From the NCBI GenBank assembly GCA_964429355.1, contig CAYSCH010000018.1:1-48750 (forward strand): a stretch of 48,750 nucleotides of DNA. Direction: 5' to 3'. This DNA is from JAAYAY01 sp964429355. Its GTDB lineage: Bacteria > Planctomycetota > Planctomycetia > Pirellulales > Thermoguttaceae. The notes beneath the pieces were generated by a model. It saw only the letters and a program-made list of their open reading frames with translations. It did not search any database and was not told where the DNA came from. Position 1 is the stretch's first letter. Every line of letters starts with the position of its first letter. Of this stretch, positions 25,501 to 34,117 are shown one piece after another. The position numbers and the translations under genes are program-made.

Positions 25501-26468
25501 ACGTAAGCCTCGACCTTTGCGGCCGGCGAGAGGGCGATCTCCCGGAGCGAAGCCTTGCCGGCAATCTGGCGCAGAGCAAGGCGGAAACGCCTGGCCGTGG
25601 TCGCCTCGAACGACGCAACGACCGGTCCCTCCGGCATGGGACCCACGTGGATCTTCATGTTCGATCGATCGTACGGGAATTCTCGCAGCCTGCCGAACTT
25701 GCCGTCGTCGCCGGCCGCCAGCAGCTCGCATTGGGCCGACCAGGGTGCGGAAGTGGGAACGAGCGTGATGCTCCGGGCGGTCATCGGCTGATCGAAGGTG
25801 AAGTCGAGCGTGAACTCGCCGGCCGGGATGTCCAGTTGGGTCTCCAGCTTTCCGTCCACAGCATTCTGCAGGTTCTGCACCTCAGGTGTGCCGGCAAGCT
25901 GCGGCTTTCGGGCCGCAAACCGATCCGCATCCCCGCTGGGCGCCGGGAAGGCGAGCACCGCCACGTCCTGAAAGTCGCTCACCGGCATATCCAGCCTGGT
26001 TTCGAGTTGCCGCGGCCCCCGCACTCGCAGCTCGGCCGAAGTCAGGTAGCGCATCGCCCGATCGGGCGTGATCCAGGGCCCTCCCGACTGGCTCCAGCCC
26101 GGGCAGTTGAACATGCCGATGTTCACGCCGACTCGACCCCCTTCGCGGATCGCATGCTCCACTAGTTCCCACCAGGGCTCGGTCATCACCTTGACCTGGC
26201 CGGCGGGAACGTTGTCAAGAAAGATATTGCCAATGAACGCCTCGCCGATCCCCACGCGGGCCATCGCCTCCAGATCGCCCGTGATACCCTCCCTGGAGAT
26301 ATTGTCGCTGATCCAGTACCAGTAGACCGCCGGCTTGGTCTGGACGGGCGGGTTCTGGAACCCTTGCTCCAGGGATGTGGGTGCTTCGGCCGCCTGGAGA
26401 GTCGCGGGAGCGGCCAGCAGGCAAAACCAGGCGGCAAAGAGGACCAGTCGTTCCGTGGGGCCAGACAT
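22563..26468 (-). CDS. Exported GH106-like glycoside hydrolase (alpha-L-rhamnosidase type) with LamG-like domain
   Basis: 1301 residues from ATG 26468 (AAGGAG 8 nt upstream; the GTG three codons earlier overlaps that site). A signal peptide (LVLFAAWFCLLAAPATLQAA) is followed by VYWYWISDNISREGITGDLE and MARVGIGEAFIGNI, the GH106 opening; EGIGLEVDKMN, VSDSYEQGSQNWTEGF and VSAEAFTSS continue the catalytic part. Near the C-terminus a laminin-G-like jelly roll (FTVAFWARP to LGGIEQVDRALDPAEVAAL) is inserted before a final beta-sandwich (RLCLDLGEVHDLATVRLNGK) of GH2/GH106 type. The enzyme would act outside the cytoplasm on rhamnose-containing glycans. Its stop lies 73 bases after the upstream DUF4838 gene pair boundary, so they are probably one operon. 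Confidence 0.82.
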   Translation of the reverse strand: MSGPTERLVLFAAWFCLLAAPATLQAAEAPTSLEQGFQNPPVQTKPAVYWYWISDNISREGITGDLEAMARVGIGEAFIGNIFLDNVPAGQVKVMTEPWWELVEHAIREGGRVGVNIGMFNCPGWSQSGGPWITPDRAMRYLTSAELRVRGPRQLETRLDMPVSDFQDVAVLAFPAPSGDADRFAARKPQLAGTPEVQNLQNAVDGKLETQLDIPAGEFTLDFTFDQPMTARSITLVPTSAPWSAQCELLAAGDDGKFGRLREFPYDRSNMKIHVGPMPEGPVVASFEATTARRFRLALRQIAGKASLREIALSPAAKVEAYVEKQLGKMHPTPLPMWDDYLWPNQPELDVPGLAVAADGVHNLSSKMSADGTLRWEVPEGDWVVLRIGMTPTGTENSPSSPEGIGLEVDKMNRAHARHHFDAFIGQVLQRMPAADRKAFTTVVSDSYEQGSQNWTEGFDELFRQRYGYDPVPWLATLSGRVVGSADQSNRFLWDLRRLVADRIATEYVGGLRDLCQPHGLQLWLENYGHWGFPAEFLQYGGQSHRVGGEFWTKGSLGSIECRAASSAANTYGFPVVSAEAFTSSPSQFDTTPSDLKARGDWALCEGINHFVLHVCIQQPWEDRRPGVNAWFGTEFNRHNTWFDESRTWIDYLRRCCFMVQQGTRVADVAYFIGEDTPKMTGIRQPQLPPGHDFDYINGEVLLEKASVRDGRLVLPHGTSYCLLVLPEQETMRPELLEKIGELVESGAVVYGRPPRRSPSMANFPQCDERVRQLAAEIWGPDATAEAGEHALGQGRVIWGADISSVLDRMGVAPDFLSQTPLRYTHRSAGEREIYFVANPEPQEIATLATFRVGERAPSLWRPDSGRIERPAVYESKDGTVRLPMVLGPHASVLVVFGEEPAAAGRIVSVGREGETLLDATAAVERPATAPADTVAAAGNFTVAFWARPAIDTTIVPEHRAGVHGMAEPRNEATVATHGSSFGGDGHAGCGIAVGRNGVCVFEHGASYFSPPLSFAVPIEDWTHVAVVYENNRPQLYLNGRLLHTGLESQHVVHPGSPSGSFAGHLGGIEQVDRALDPAEVAALMKSMRRPDELVPGKAVELTMDERGKVRSLFWEGGSYTLTDAHGAKTALEIAGVPEPVGVAGPWKVTFQPPQGASWEATFDALADWTGHADAEIRYFSGKATYRQAFVLPDSMTGKRLCLDLGEVHDLATVRLNGKPVATLWMAPWEVDVSEAVRAGENLLEIEVVNFWHNRLAGDADLPPEKRTTYLHAPSAVPKNATLKPAGLVGPVTIRGGVTVE

Positions 26469-26541
26469 GGCCGTCACTCCTTCAAAATAAGTGATGCAAG
26501 AGAGAATCGCTGGTGCTGTGAGGACAACTCGTCTTCCCTGG

Positions 26542-28869
26542 CTATTTCCCGATCACACGGGTCAGTTCAAACCGATCCACATAGACCGCCTCAATCGCCG
26601 ATTGGCCCCCCTCCTTGGTGAACGGGCCAGGCCCCATCCAAAGGTACTGATTCACCTCCGGTATCCAGGTCCCCACCTCGTACCACTGGTATCCTTCCTC
26701 CACCTCGGCGGTGCTGGGTTGGATCTGCCCCCAGCCTTTCTTCCGAGCCGTATCGTAAATGCCCGCCCAGAACGCACTGCCCGGGCGATCGGTCTTCACC
26801 ACCCGCACGCGCACTCGCAGCTTGTAGCTGGCACCCGGCTCAAACACGGCCGGATTCACCTGCCAATTGAGGCACCATTCGTAATGGGTGTTCAGCAGCT
26901 TGATCGCCGACCCGTCTTCGGCCTGATCATCCGCCACCCGCTCGCCCCACTCACCCGGGCGCCCAAGGCTCATCATGCGGTCTTCGATCAGCAGGCGATC
27001 GGCGGGGGGCCGGTCGACGGTGGACGTTGGTGGATTTGGGGGGCAGTCTTCAAGCAGTTTCTGCAACTTCGCCACATATTCCGTATGCCGCTCGTGACTT
27101 TCCGAGATGTACGAGATTTCCCCTTCGGCGATGCCGGCCAGGAACTTGCGGGCGAGAACCCCGTATTCAGGGGCAATGCCCACCGGTGTCAGCACGCCGC
27201 CGCGATCTTCGAGGGCGATCGTCGTGGCCGGCGACCGTTCGAGCTGGGCGTAAATCACCGGCAGGGCGCTCATCCGCACATGGTAGCTCAGCGCGGGATC
27301 GTCTTTGACCAGCGCTTCGGCCTCTTCCCACAGCCGGGCCGCCCGGTCGAAGAAGGCATCCGTGTAGTACGGTGCGGTCGGCGGAGACCAGATTCGCAGC
27401 ACGTTCTCCTCGGGCTTGACCAGCGCCTGCAGCTCGTCGAAATACTGGCGTATTGGTTTGGCGGCAGGGCCGTAATAGCCTTCGAAGAAATCGCGATACA
27501 GCGGCTCCATGTCCTGATCCGGATTCCAGAGCAGCTTGGCCAGAATCCACGCCCGCAACTCGGCAAACTCGGCATGCGGAGCCTGATACGCCCCCTGCTC
27601 GAACAGGCCAACCACGTGGTTGTTGCGGAAGAACTGGGCGTTCCCCTGCAGGCAGCCGAAGTTGGGATGGGGGCTGACATAGTGCCCGAAGTTGGTCGTA
27701 TAGTCCCAAACGTAGAGTTTGTCGGTCACGGCCGACCAGCCTTCGATGTCGTCAACGAACTTCCGATTCTGCTCGTCCGTACTCACGTCGAGCGGCGCCG
27801 AGAAGTCGCACTCGATCGTACACAGCCGCGGTACCACGTTGTGCCTGGGTTTGAGCGTCTTGGGCGGATGGCGCGTGTACTGGTAGGCCAGCGTCTCGAT
27901 CCAGACATTGGGATATTCCTTCTCGACCGCCTCAGCCACCTGGTTGACGAAGTGGATCATCGTGCCCGACGGCGAACCCTCGCGATCGTCGATCTCCCGG
28001 CATTTCGGGCATTGGCACCATCCGGCCCAGTCGTTCTGGCTGACGCTGAACAGCCTCGCCTGCGGATCTTGACGGATCCGTTCCAGGACTCGCTCGGTCA
28101 TGATCCGAACCACGTCCGGATTGGTCAAGCAGAGTTGGGCATATTCCGCCGTCCGTTTGCCGTTGAGCTCGCTGTAGTATTCAGGATGTTCGGCAAAAAA
28201 CTCGTCTGGAGGCATCAACGGGTAGAAAGTGTGGACGAACAGTCCCCCACCAAACCGGATCTTGCCGCCATGCTTCTCCTCGAGCTCGGGCCGATTCCCG
28301 TTGACCTTGCACCGTGCGGCAAAGTCCCCGTCAAACATTCCCCACCAGAAAGGCTCCCGCATGGCAAAGGCCGGCACTTGCGTTTCGTCGAGCTGCGGAA
28401 TCGTCCACGATTGCTTTTTTGGGACAACGCTGTAATCCCTGGCGTACCACCGGCACCCGCCATATTTCTCCAGCAGCTCGTAAACGCCATACAGAGTTCC
28501 TCGCACCGGGCTGCCAATGATCAGCAGATGGGGCGGTCGCGTCACAATCCGAAAACCGTCGTCCCCCAACTTGCCCAGGTCGGGTGCCTCGCCGAGCACG
28601 GTCTCCGTGTGTCGCGTGGCGCCCAGCAGGATCGCCCTGGCCGGCAACGGCTGATCGTCGCCAAGGATGGGCAGCTCGACTCCGGTCATCTCCCTGGTGA
28701 AACGCTGCAGCTCTTCGGCCGCGTAGACCTGGGAAGGGGAAGCTTCCAACGGCCGAACAATCGCAAACTGGCTCGCCCCGTTGGCGGCCAGCGGCAAGGT
28801 GTTTTCTTCGGCACCGGCAGCGCCGGTGACGATCAGCAGTGCAGACAGTACGTGGCAAAGACGATCCAT
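26542..28869 (-). CDS. Exported DUF4838 protein, probable glycan-active enzyme
   Basis: 775 residues from ATG 28869 (AAGGA 7 nt upstream); the frame extends far upstream but only with noise. A short signal peptide (LCHVLSALLIVTGAAGA) leads to a GH20/GH67-like N-terminal domain (YAAEELQRFTREMTGVELPI, LLGATRHTE, RGTLYGVYELLEKYGGCRWY). The DUF4838 core follows with HTFYPLMPPDEFFAEHPEYY, SVSQNDWAGWCQCPKCREID, VNQVAEAV and LETLAYQYTR-like text. The C-terminal ~170 residues form a carbohydrate-binding-like beta-sandwich (YKLRVRVRVVKTDRPGSAFW). The activity of the family is not established; the domain layout and the GH106 gene after it suggest alpha-glucuronidase- or hexosaminidase-like action. Confidence 0.82.
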   Translation of the reverse strand: MDRLCHVLSALLIVTGAAGAEENTLPLAANGASQFAIVRPLEASPSQVYAAEELQRFTREMTGVELPILGDDQPLPARAILLGATRHTETVLGEAPDLGKLGDDGFRIVTRPPHLLIIGSPVRGTLYGVYELLEKYGGCRWYARDYSVVPKKQSWTIPQLDETQVPAFAMREPFWWGMFDGDFAARCKVNGNRPELEEKHGGKIRFGGGLFVHTFYPLMPPDEFFAEHPEYYSELNGKRTAEYAQLCLTNPDVVRIMTERVLERIRQDPQARLFSVSQNDWAGWCQCPKCREIDDREGSPSGTMIHFVNQVAEAVEKEYPNVWIETLAYQYTRHPPKTLKPRHNVVPRLCTIECDFSAPLDVSTDEQNRKFVDDIEGWSAVTDKLYVWDYTTNFGHYVSPHPNFGCLQGNAQFFRNNHVVGLFEQGAYQAPHAEFAELRAWILAKLLWNPDQDMEPLYRDFFEGYYGPAAKPIRQYFDELQALVKPEENVLRIWSPPTAPYYTDAFFDRAARLWEEAEALVKDDPALSYHVRMSALPVIYAQLERSPATTIALEDRGGVLTPVGIAPEYGVLARKFLAGIAEGEISYISESHERHTEYVAKLQKLLEDCPPNPPTSTVDRPPADRLLIEDRMMSLGRPGEWGERVADDQAEDGSAIKLLNTHYEWCLNWQVNPAVFEPGASYKLRVRVRVVKTDRPGSAFWAGIYDTARKKGWGQIQPSTAEVEEGYQWYEVGTWIPEVNQYLWMGPGPFTKEGGQSAIEAVYVDRFELTRVIGK

Positions 28870-28995
28870 GGATGGTTCCTTCTGGTGCAACACTCTGTCA
28901 AAGTGGACTGACACGCCACCATTGTAGGACCCACGAAGAGTCAAACCAACCGACCCCCCGCTCGGTTCCCTTTGTCCCAGGCACGCCACCACACG

Positions 28996-29085
28996 TGATA
29001 GCCGCGTGGGCCTTGCCCCACGCTCCGTTCCCCTCGTCACAGGCTCGTTGCCCCGCATGACAGCCGCGTGGGCTTGCCCCACGCT
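28996..29085. repeat. Two copies of a GCGTGGG...CCCCACGC hairpin repeat
   Basis: TGATAGCCGCGTGGG-CCTTGCCCCACGCT (28996-29024) and TGACAGCCGCGTGGGCTTGCCCCACGCT (29058-29085) are nearly identical, each able to form a 7-bp stem (GCGTGGG/CCCCACGC with a slip). I believe similar palindromes are dispersed in planctomycete genomes, like REP sequences; that recollection is unchecked. They lie in the 283-base gap between the TgpA-like and DUF4838 genes. Confidence 0.6.
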
Positions 29086-29152
29086 TGGGTTCCGTCCCAT
29101 CGAGTTTCTCCAGCGCCTTCCCACAATTTTCCCCGACAATCGCGCAAGGCCA

Positions 29153-31291
29153 TCAGCACACGTCTTCCTCCCGAGCGGTCGAAATCTCCCTATTGGCCCG
29201 GTTGGGCGGCAGAAGAATCCCTCGGGCAATTCTCGCGAAGGCCTCCTCCAGCGTCTGCACGGAAGCGGCATCCAACCGGCCGCTGAAGCGGATCGCCGCC
29301 AGTTGGCGGTACCATTCGGCTGCCTCGCAGCCGGCCGGTGCCGGCGTGGCGCATATGATGCGCTGGGCAAACTGGTGGAGCGTTTCGTGAGGCGGACGCG
29401 GCAGGCCGGCCTTTCGCCAACGCTGGTCCATCTGCGCCAGGAGTCTCTGCAATTGCGCCAGACGCGGGTCGATGGGCCGAGCGGGCCTGGCCCTGCGCCA
29501 TCGCCGTATCCGTCGCAGGGCGAACGCTGCCGCGATAAGGAGCAACAGCACCGCAAACCAGGGACGCACGAACCATCGCCACAATACGCTGAGAACGGCA
29601 CGGATGCCGTCCCTGCGAACCGACACGACCAGCCGCTGCCATTGGGCACGCAGGGCGTCCCAGAATTGACTCGCGGCGGGAGCCGAAGCCGGCTGGGGAA
29701 CACCGCTGGCCGGTGTGGCTTCCACCACGACCCAGCCTCGCTCCGGGTCGAACGCCTCGGCCCAGGCGTGCGCGTCCCGGTTTCTGACGACCCAGTAATT
29801 CCCATAGTCGTTCCGTTCGGCGGCCACGAAGCCCGTTACGTACCGAGTCGGCACTCCAACGGCCCGCAACAACAGGGCCGCACCGCTGGCAAAGAACTCA
29901 CAATGGGCCGGCGGCTTCTCGAGAAGGAAATACGCAACCGGGTCCACTCCTGCCGGTATGTCAATTCCGAACTGGTACTCGTAGTTGTCGAGAAGGTAAC
30001 CTTCTACGGCCGCGATCTTCTCGCCGGCCGTGCTCGCCTTGCCGGCAACACGGTCCGCCAACTCGCGAATCCGCGGGTCCATATCGTCCGGCACCGCCGT
30101 CAGCAGCTCCCAGTCGGTGGCAGGAATGCTCGCCGCGTATCGGCTTGCCGTCGCCGCCGGCTCGTCACCGGTACCCGTCTCGCCATGCAATCGGGAGGCG
30201 TCTTTAAGGGTCAAGGCCACATAGGGGCTGTCCGACGGCAGCTCGTCGGCCTCGATGATCCCGTGCTTGTTGATCGACAAGTGGTCGACCGGGATCTCGA
30301 GGGCCGCCAGTCCCGGCGGCACAAGTACGACTTTCTCGAAAGCCTGGTTGGGCCAGATCTCCAGTCGACGGCGGGAATCGGTTGCCGTTCCGGTCACCCA
30401 GAACGTGCGGAAGTCGTCTTGGCCCGGCACCGCGCTGGGCCGTGAATCCCCGCCCGTCGTGGGCGTCAGCGTGGTCCACTGGTCGTCGGTACGCCACTGG
30501 GCGCGATCGTACGTGTCCATCGCCCTGCCGCGCAGGTAACCCAGCGAATCGTCGGCATAGATCCGCAGGGCAACACGGCTTCCGGCCCCGGCCTTCTGCT
30601 GAGCAACGCTTCCAAGCCGGCCTTTGCCCGAGAAACCGGCAGATTCCGGCGGCGAGTCTGGAGTCATGGCCGCGCCGATCAGCATCTCAATTTGCTGGGA
30701 GTAGCGGAAGAGATTGCTGGCGGCTGCCCAGCCCAGGGCCCCGCTTGCCAGCAGAACGATCGCCTGGAAGACAAGGCGATCGGCAAATCGTCGTGCCGGT
30801 TGCCCTGCGCCGGGCAGGCGGCATGCGGCGAAATAGCCGGCGCAGAGCGCAACGAGCCCGACCGAAAACCCTTGAAAGACCACTCTTGCTTGATCGTTGG
30901 CTGCTCGGAAATCCCCGGCGAACGTCAACACCATGATCGCCAGAATCGGCAGGTAGGACGGCAGCCGGTTCCCCTCGCGTCGCACAAAGAACTGGGCAAC
31001 CTGGAATATCAGAAAGTACTCGGCGATCAGCGGCGAGTCTCGGAAGAAGAAGGCCGATGCCCCCGAGTACCAGGCCGGCGGGACGATCGTCCGCTGGACG
31101 ACATACAGCACGACCAGCCCAAGGGCCCACCGCTTGGCGCCGTCGGGCGAGGCGAGTCGAAAGTTCGAAAGCCAGCCGATCAGGGCAATTCCAACCACGA
31201 CCGCCGAGAACACCGTCGTGCGGAAGCAGTAGGCCAGCGCCGCTGCTTGGACGACGACCAGGGCGAAACTCAGGCTCCGCTGCGCGTTCAT
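29153..31291 (-). CDS. Transglutaminase-like membrane protein (TgpA/DUF3488-DUF4129 type)
   Basis: 712 residues from ATG 31291. About six N-terminal helices (SFALVVVQAAALAYCF to LLASGALGWAAA), then a ~250-residue extracytoplasmic part, then the transglutaminase core with Cys464 (AHCEFFASGAALLLRAVGVP), His508 (NRDAHAWAEAF) and Asp515 (FDPERGWVVVEATP). One more helix (FAVLLLLIAAAFAL) precedes a DUF4129-like tail (RLAQLQRLLAQMDQRWRKAG). It works with MoxR and DUF58 proteins in an envelope-associated module of unknown substrate. Its start overlaps the DUF58 gene by 4 bases. Confidence 0.9.
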   Translation of the reverse strand: MNAQRSLSFALVVVQAAALAYCFRTTVFSAVVVGIALIGWLSNFRLASPDGAKRWALGLVVLYVVQRTIVPPAWYSGASAFFFRDSPLIAEYFLIFQVAQFFVRREGNRLPSYLPILAIMVLTFAGDFRAANDQARVVFQGFSVGLVALCAGYFAACRLPGAGQPARRFADRLVFQAIVLLASGALGWAAASNLFRYSQQIEMLIGAAMTPDSPPESAGFSGKGRLGSVAQQKAGAGSRVALRIYADDSLGYLRGRAMDTYDRAQWRTDDQWTTLTPTTGGDSRPSAVPGQDDFRTFWVTGTATDSRRRLEIWPNQAFEKVVLVPPGLAALEIPVDHLSINKHGIIEADELPSDSPYVALTLKDASRLHGETGTGDEPAATASRYAASIPATDWELLTAVPDDMDPRIRELADRVAGKASTAGEKIAAVEGYLLDNYEYQFGIDIPAGVDPVAYFLLEKPPAHCEFFASGAALLLRAVGVPTRYVTGFVAAERNDYGNYWVVRNRDAHAWAEAFDPERGWVVVEATPASGVPQPASAPAASQFWDALRAQWQRLVVSVRRDGIRAVLSVLWRWFVRPWFAVLLLLIAAAFALRRIRRWRRARPARPIDPRLAQLQRLLAQMDQRWRKAGLPRPPHETLHQFAQRIICATPAPAGCEAAEWYRQLAAIRFSGRLDAASVQTLEEAFARIARGILLPPNRANREISTAREEDVC

Positions 31292-32526
31292 AGGCCTTCG
31301 ATCCTCCCGCCGCGGACCTGCGCGATCGACAGGGGAACGATGCTCCCTTCGTCGAAGTCGATCGGTTCGGTCGTTTCGCCGTCGCGAACGATCAGGATCT
31401 TGACGCTGCATCCCATCTCGACCGCCGTGCGGGCCAGCGCCCGCCGCGTGGCGTCCCAATCCAGAAACACCCCGATCACCGTCGAAATGTTGGCCAGTTC
31501 GTCGGCCAGCGCCGGCGCAACGGTCTCGAACGGGTTGTCGCGACAGGCGTCGACGCAGGCGACGATTTCCAGTATGTTCTCGAAATGGGCCGTGTGCCGG
31601 CCGGCGCGGAACACGTACAACTCCGGCCCAGCGGCAAACAGGTCAATCAGGTACTCGCCGCGGGCCAGCGCATCGGCCACCGACGCGGAAAGGCTGATCG
31701 CCGCCTCGAGATCCGGAAAGCCTTCCGGCGTGGGTTTGCGCCCACGGGGGACAAACGTGTCGAGCACCAGGGCAACGCGGCAGTAGTACTCCTCCTGGTA
31801 CTCGCGCACCGCCGGCTTGCCCAAACGGGCCCACGAGCGGTGGTCGATCTGCCGGATGGAATCTCCCGCCACGTACTCACGGCTGCCGATGTACTCCGGC
31901 GATTCGCCAACGTTCGACGTCAGCGCGATCCCGCCTGGCTGATAGCGTGAGCCAATCGGAATATCGAGCCTGGCGATCGGAAAAAATCGCGGCAATACCA
32001 GCACCGTAGGATCTTCGGCCTGCGATCGGCCGTCGCGCGTGAAGTTGAAGGGAAACGTCGAATAGGCCCGCGGCCGGGAGAGCGTGTACAGGCCCCGCCG
32101 AATCGGGTTGAGGCGGATCGTGGTCGAGAGCGACTGCCCCGGCCGAAGGTGCCCGAGAGTCGTCTCCGGATCGACCGATTCGAAACTCCGGGGCAGCCGA
32201 AAGAACCGCAATCCCAGATCGTAGGCCGGCAGCCTCCCCCGGTTCAGAAGCGTGTAGTGGGCCGCCACTTCCTGCCCGGCGGTGGCCTTCTCGGGGAACT
32301 TTCCGAGGACCTCGATCCTGGGACGCAGCAGGAACCCGGCGATCCGGTCGACGCACAGCAGCGCCAAGAGAACGCAGAACACCTGGTAGATCGGAATCTC
32401 GACCGTCGCGCTTCCCAAAGCACCCGACAAGAGCAGACCGGCGATCAGCCACTTTCCCCCCGCCGTGAACTGGAAGGTCCACAGAAATCGGAGATAACGG
32501 TAGACGGCCGACCGCTCCCAGTTCAT
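31288..32526 (-). CDS. DUF58 protein of the MoxR module
   Basis: 412 residues from ATG 32526. Two N-terminal hydrophobic stretches (KWLIAGLLLSGALGSATVEI, VFCVLLALLCVD) anchor it. The DUF58 signature GDSIRQIDHRSWARLGKPAV followed by REYQEEYYCRVALVLDT is intact, and the segment after it resembles a vWA fold. DUF58 proteins are partners of MoxR ATPases, perhaps in metal or envelope-protein maturation. It overlaps both neighbours by 4 bases (ATGA), so the three genes are translationally coupled. Confidence 0.9.
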   Translation of the reverse strand: MNWERSAVYRYLRFLWTFQFTAGGKWLIAGLLLSGALGSATVEIPIYQVFCVLLALLCVDRIAGFLLRPRIEVLGKFPEKATAGQEVAAHYTLLNRGRLPAYDLGLRFFRLPRSFESVDPETTLGHLRPGQSLSTTIRLNPIRRGLYTLSRPRAYSTFPFNFTRDGRSQAEDPTVLVLPRFFPIARLDIPIGSRYQPGGIALTSNVGESPEYIGSREYVAGDSIRQIDHRSWARLGKPAVREYQEEYYCRVALVLDTFVPRGRKPTPEGFPDLEAAISLSASVADALARGEYLIDLFAAGPELYVFRAGRHTAHFENILEIVACVDACRDNPFETVAPALADELANISTVIGVFLDWDATRRALARTAVEMGCSVKILIVRDGETTEPIDFDEGSIVPLSIAQVRGGRIEGL

Positions 32527-33458
32527 GACGGCACCTTGACCCGCCCGAGGATCTCCGCCACCACGTCTTTCGCCGACACACCGCCGTACTTGGCCTTCGA
32601 AGTCATCATGATCCGATGGGAGAGCACGTAGGGCGCCAATCGCTGCACGTCGTCGGGAAGCACGTAGTCGCGCCCCGCGGCCAGGGCAGCCGCCTGGCTC
32701 GCGCGGAACAGCATCAACGACCCCCGCGGGCTGACACCCAGCTTGAGCCTCCCATCCTGGCGCGTCTGGCGCACGATTTCGACCATGTAGTGCGATACGA
32801 TCTGCTCCACGTGCACTTTGCGGGCCATTTCCTGCAGCGTCTGCACGTCTTCTCGGGTCAAGACGGGCTGGAGATGATCCAGCGGATGGCTCTCGGCCTG
32901 CGCGTAGAGGATCTGGACTTCCGTTTCGGCATCGGGATAGCCCAGCTCCAACTGCACCAGAAATCGGTCGAGTTGCGCTTCGGGCAAGGGATAGGTCCCG
33001 TGAAACTCCACGGGATTCTGCGTTGCCAGGACCAGAAACGGCGCCGGCAGGTCGCAGCGCCGGCCCTCGATCGTGGCCTGCAACTCGCTCATCGCCTCCA
33101 GCAGCGCCGACTGGGTCCGCGGCGAGGCCCGATTGATCTCGTCGGCCAGCAGCACGTTGCAGAAGATCGGTCCGGCTCGAAAGGCAAACGTCCCATCCAC
33201 CGGATTGTAGACCGAAGAGCCCAGGATGTCGGCCGGCAGCAGATCCGGGGTGAACTGGATTCGATGGAACTCCACGTCGATCGCCTTGGCCACCGCCTTG
33301 GCCAGCGTGGTCTTTCCCACGCCGGGCACATCCTGCATCAGCACCGAGCCACCCGAAAGCAGCGAAATGACCAGCGTCTCGATACACGGCCGGTTGCCCC
33401 GGACCACCTCCGACAGCGCATCGGTCAGGGCCTTGATCTTTTTCTCAGGTTGTTGCAT
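32523..33458 (-). CDS. MoxR-family AAA+ ATPase
   Basis: 311 residues. Walker A DVPGVGKTT (43-51), Walker B VLLADEINRASPRTQSALLE (from 102), sensor 1 VLATQNPVEFHGTYPLPEAQ with LDRF next, and the C-terminal lid GVSPRGSLMLFRASQAAALA then DVQRLAPYVLSHRI. The family couples ATP hydrolysis to maturation of partner complexes. First gene of the MoxR-DUF58-transglutaminase operon; a GAGGAT lies 7 nt before the ATG. Confidence 0.94.
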   Translation of the reverse strand: MQQPEKKIKALTDALSEVVRGNRPCIETLVISLLSGGSVLMQDVPGVGKTTLAKAVAKAIDVEFHRIQFTPDLLPADILGSSVYNPVDGTFAFRAGPIFCNVLLADEINRASPRTQSALLEAMSELQATIEGRRCDLPAPFLVLATQNPVEFHGTYPLPEAQLDRFLVQLELGYPDAETEVQILYAQAESHPLDHLQPVLTREDVQTLQEMARKVHVEQIVSHYMVEIVRQTRQDGRLKLGVSPRGSLMLFRASQAAALAAGRDYVLPDDVQRLAPYVLSHRIMMTSKAKYGGVSAKDVVAEILGRVKVPS

Positions 33459-33482
33459 CTCGAAGATCCTCAGTAACCGTTC

Positions 33483-33535
33483 ACGGCCTCCGGCCGTAAA
33501 CGAATCTTGATCTTAATCCTACTCTTAATCCTGCT
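33483..33535. repeat. Short palindrome and tandem 12-mer upstream of moxR
   Basis: ACGGCC-TCC-GGCCGT (33483-33497) is a 6-bp hairpin. It is followed by CTTAATCCTACT and CTTAATCCTGCT (33512-33523, 33524-33535), a 12-base tandem repeat with one mismatch. The pair sits 25-77 bases before the moxR start, where an operator could lie. Confidence 0.5.
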
Positions 33536-33589
33536 TTCGAATCGTGCACGATGATTGCATCACACTGGTTGAGCGGATGCAAAGACCTT

Positions 33590-34078
33590 CTACGCGTTCA
33601 GCCGCCAAATTGTGAAGTTGAGGATGGCCGCAAACGTAACCCAGGCAAGATACGGAACGAGCAGTAGTCCCGCCGCTTTCGACCGGGCCCAGAACACCAC
33701 CATGGTCAACGCAATCGCCCCCCAGAGCAGAAGCACGTCCACAAAGGCAAGGCCAGGACTCTTCAGCCCAAAGAAGAGACAAGACCACAGCGTATTCAGG
33801 GCCAACTGGACCCCGAACAGAGTCAGAGGCATCTTGGCACCGGCCCAGCCGCCCTGTCGCCATACCAGCCATGCGGCTAACGCCATCATGAGATAGAGAG
33901 TCGTCCAGACCGGACCGAAGACCCAGTTCGGCGGCCTCCAGTTTGGTTTCGCGAGGGCCGCATACCAGCCATCGATGTTCGGAGTTGTAACCGCACCGCC
34001 AATTCCGGCTGCTCCGAAACAAAGCAGAAGCAGCAAGATCAACCCGATCCAGGGATGTTTGGGTGCTGTGTGTATCAT
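33590..34078 (-). CDS. tspO: TspO/MBR-family tryptophan-rich membrane protein
   Basis: 162 residues from ATG 34078 (GGAG 9 nt upstream); in-frame ATGs at 34093 and 34117 are alternatives. Five helices and the family's aromatic motifs are present: WYAALAKPNWRPPNWVFGPV, WTTLYLMMALAAWLVW, LALNTLWSCLFFGLKSPGLA and VPYLAWVTFAAILNFTIWRL. TspO binds porphyrins and related ligands and affects tetrapyrrole or stress regulation. It stands alone 130 bases upstream-facing from the moxR start on the same strand. Confidence 0.93.
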   Translation of the reverse strand: MIHTAPKHPWIGLILLLLLCFGAAGIGGAVTTPNIDGWYAALAKPNWRPPNWVFGPVWTTLYLMMALAAWLVWRQGGWAGAKMPLTLFGVQLALNTLWSCLFFGLKSPGLAFVDVLLLWGAIALTMVVFWARSKAAGLLLVPYLAWVTFAAILNFTIWRLNA

Positions 34079-34117
34079 CGCAGGTGTCTCCATGGAGATC
34101 GCTTGATTCGTGGTCAT

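Noticed and set aside
26491..28911. 806-codon plus-strand frame opposite the DUF4838 gene
   Set aside because: Shadow of the real gene, caused by high G+C third positions; no ribosome site or domain.
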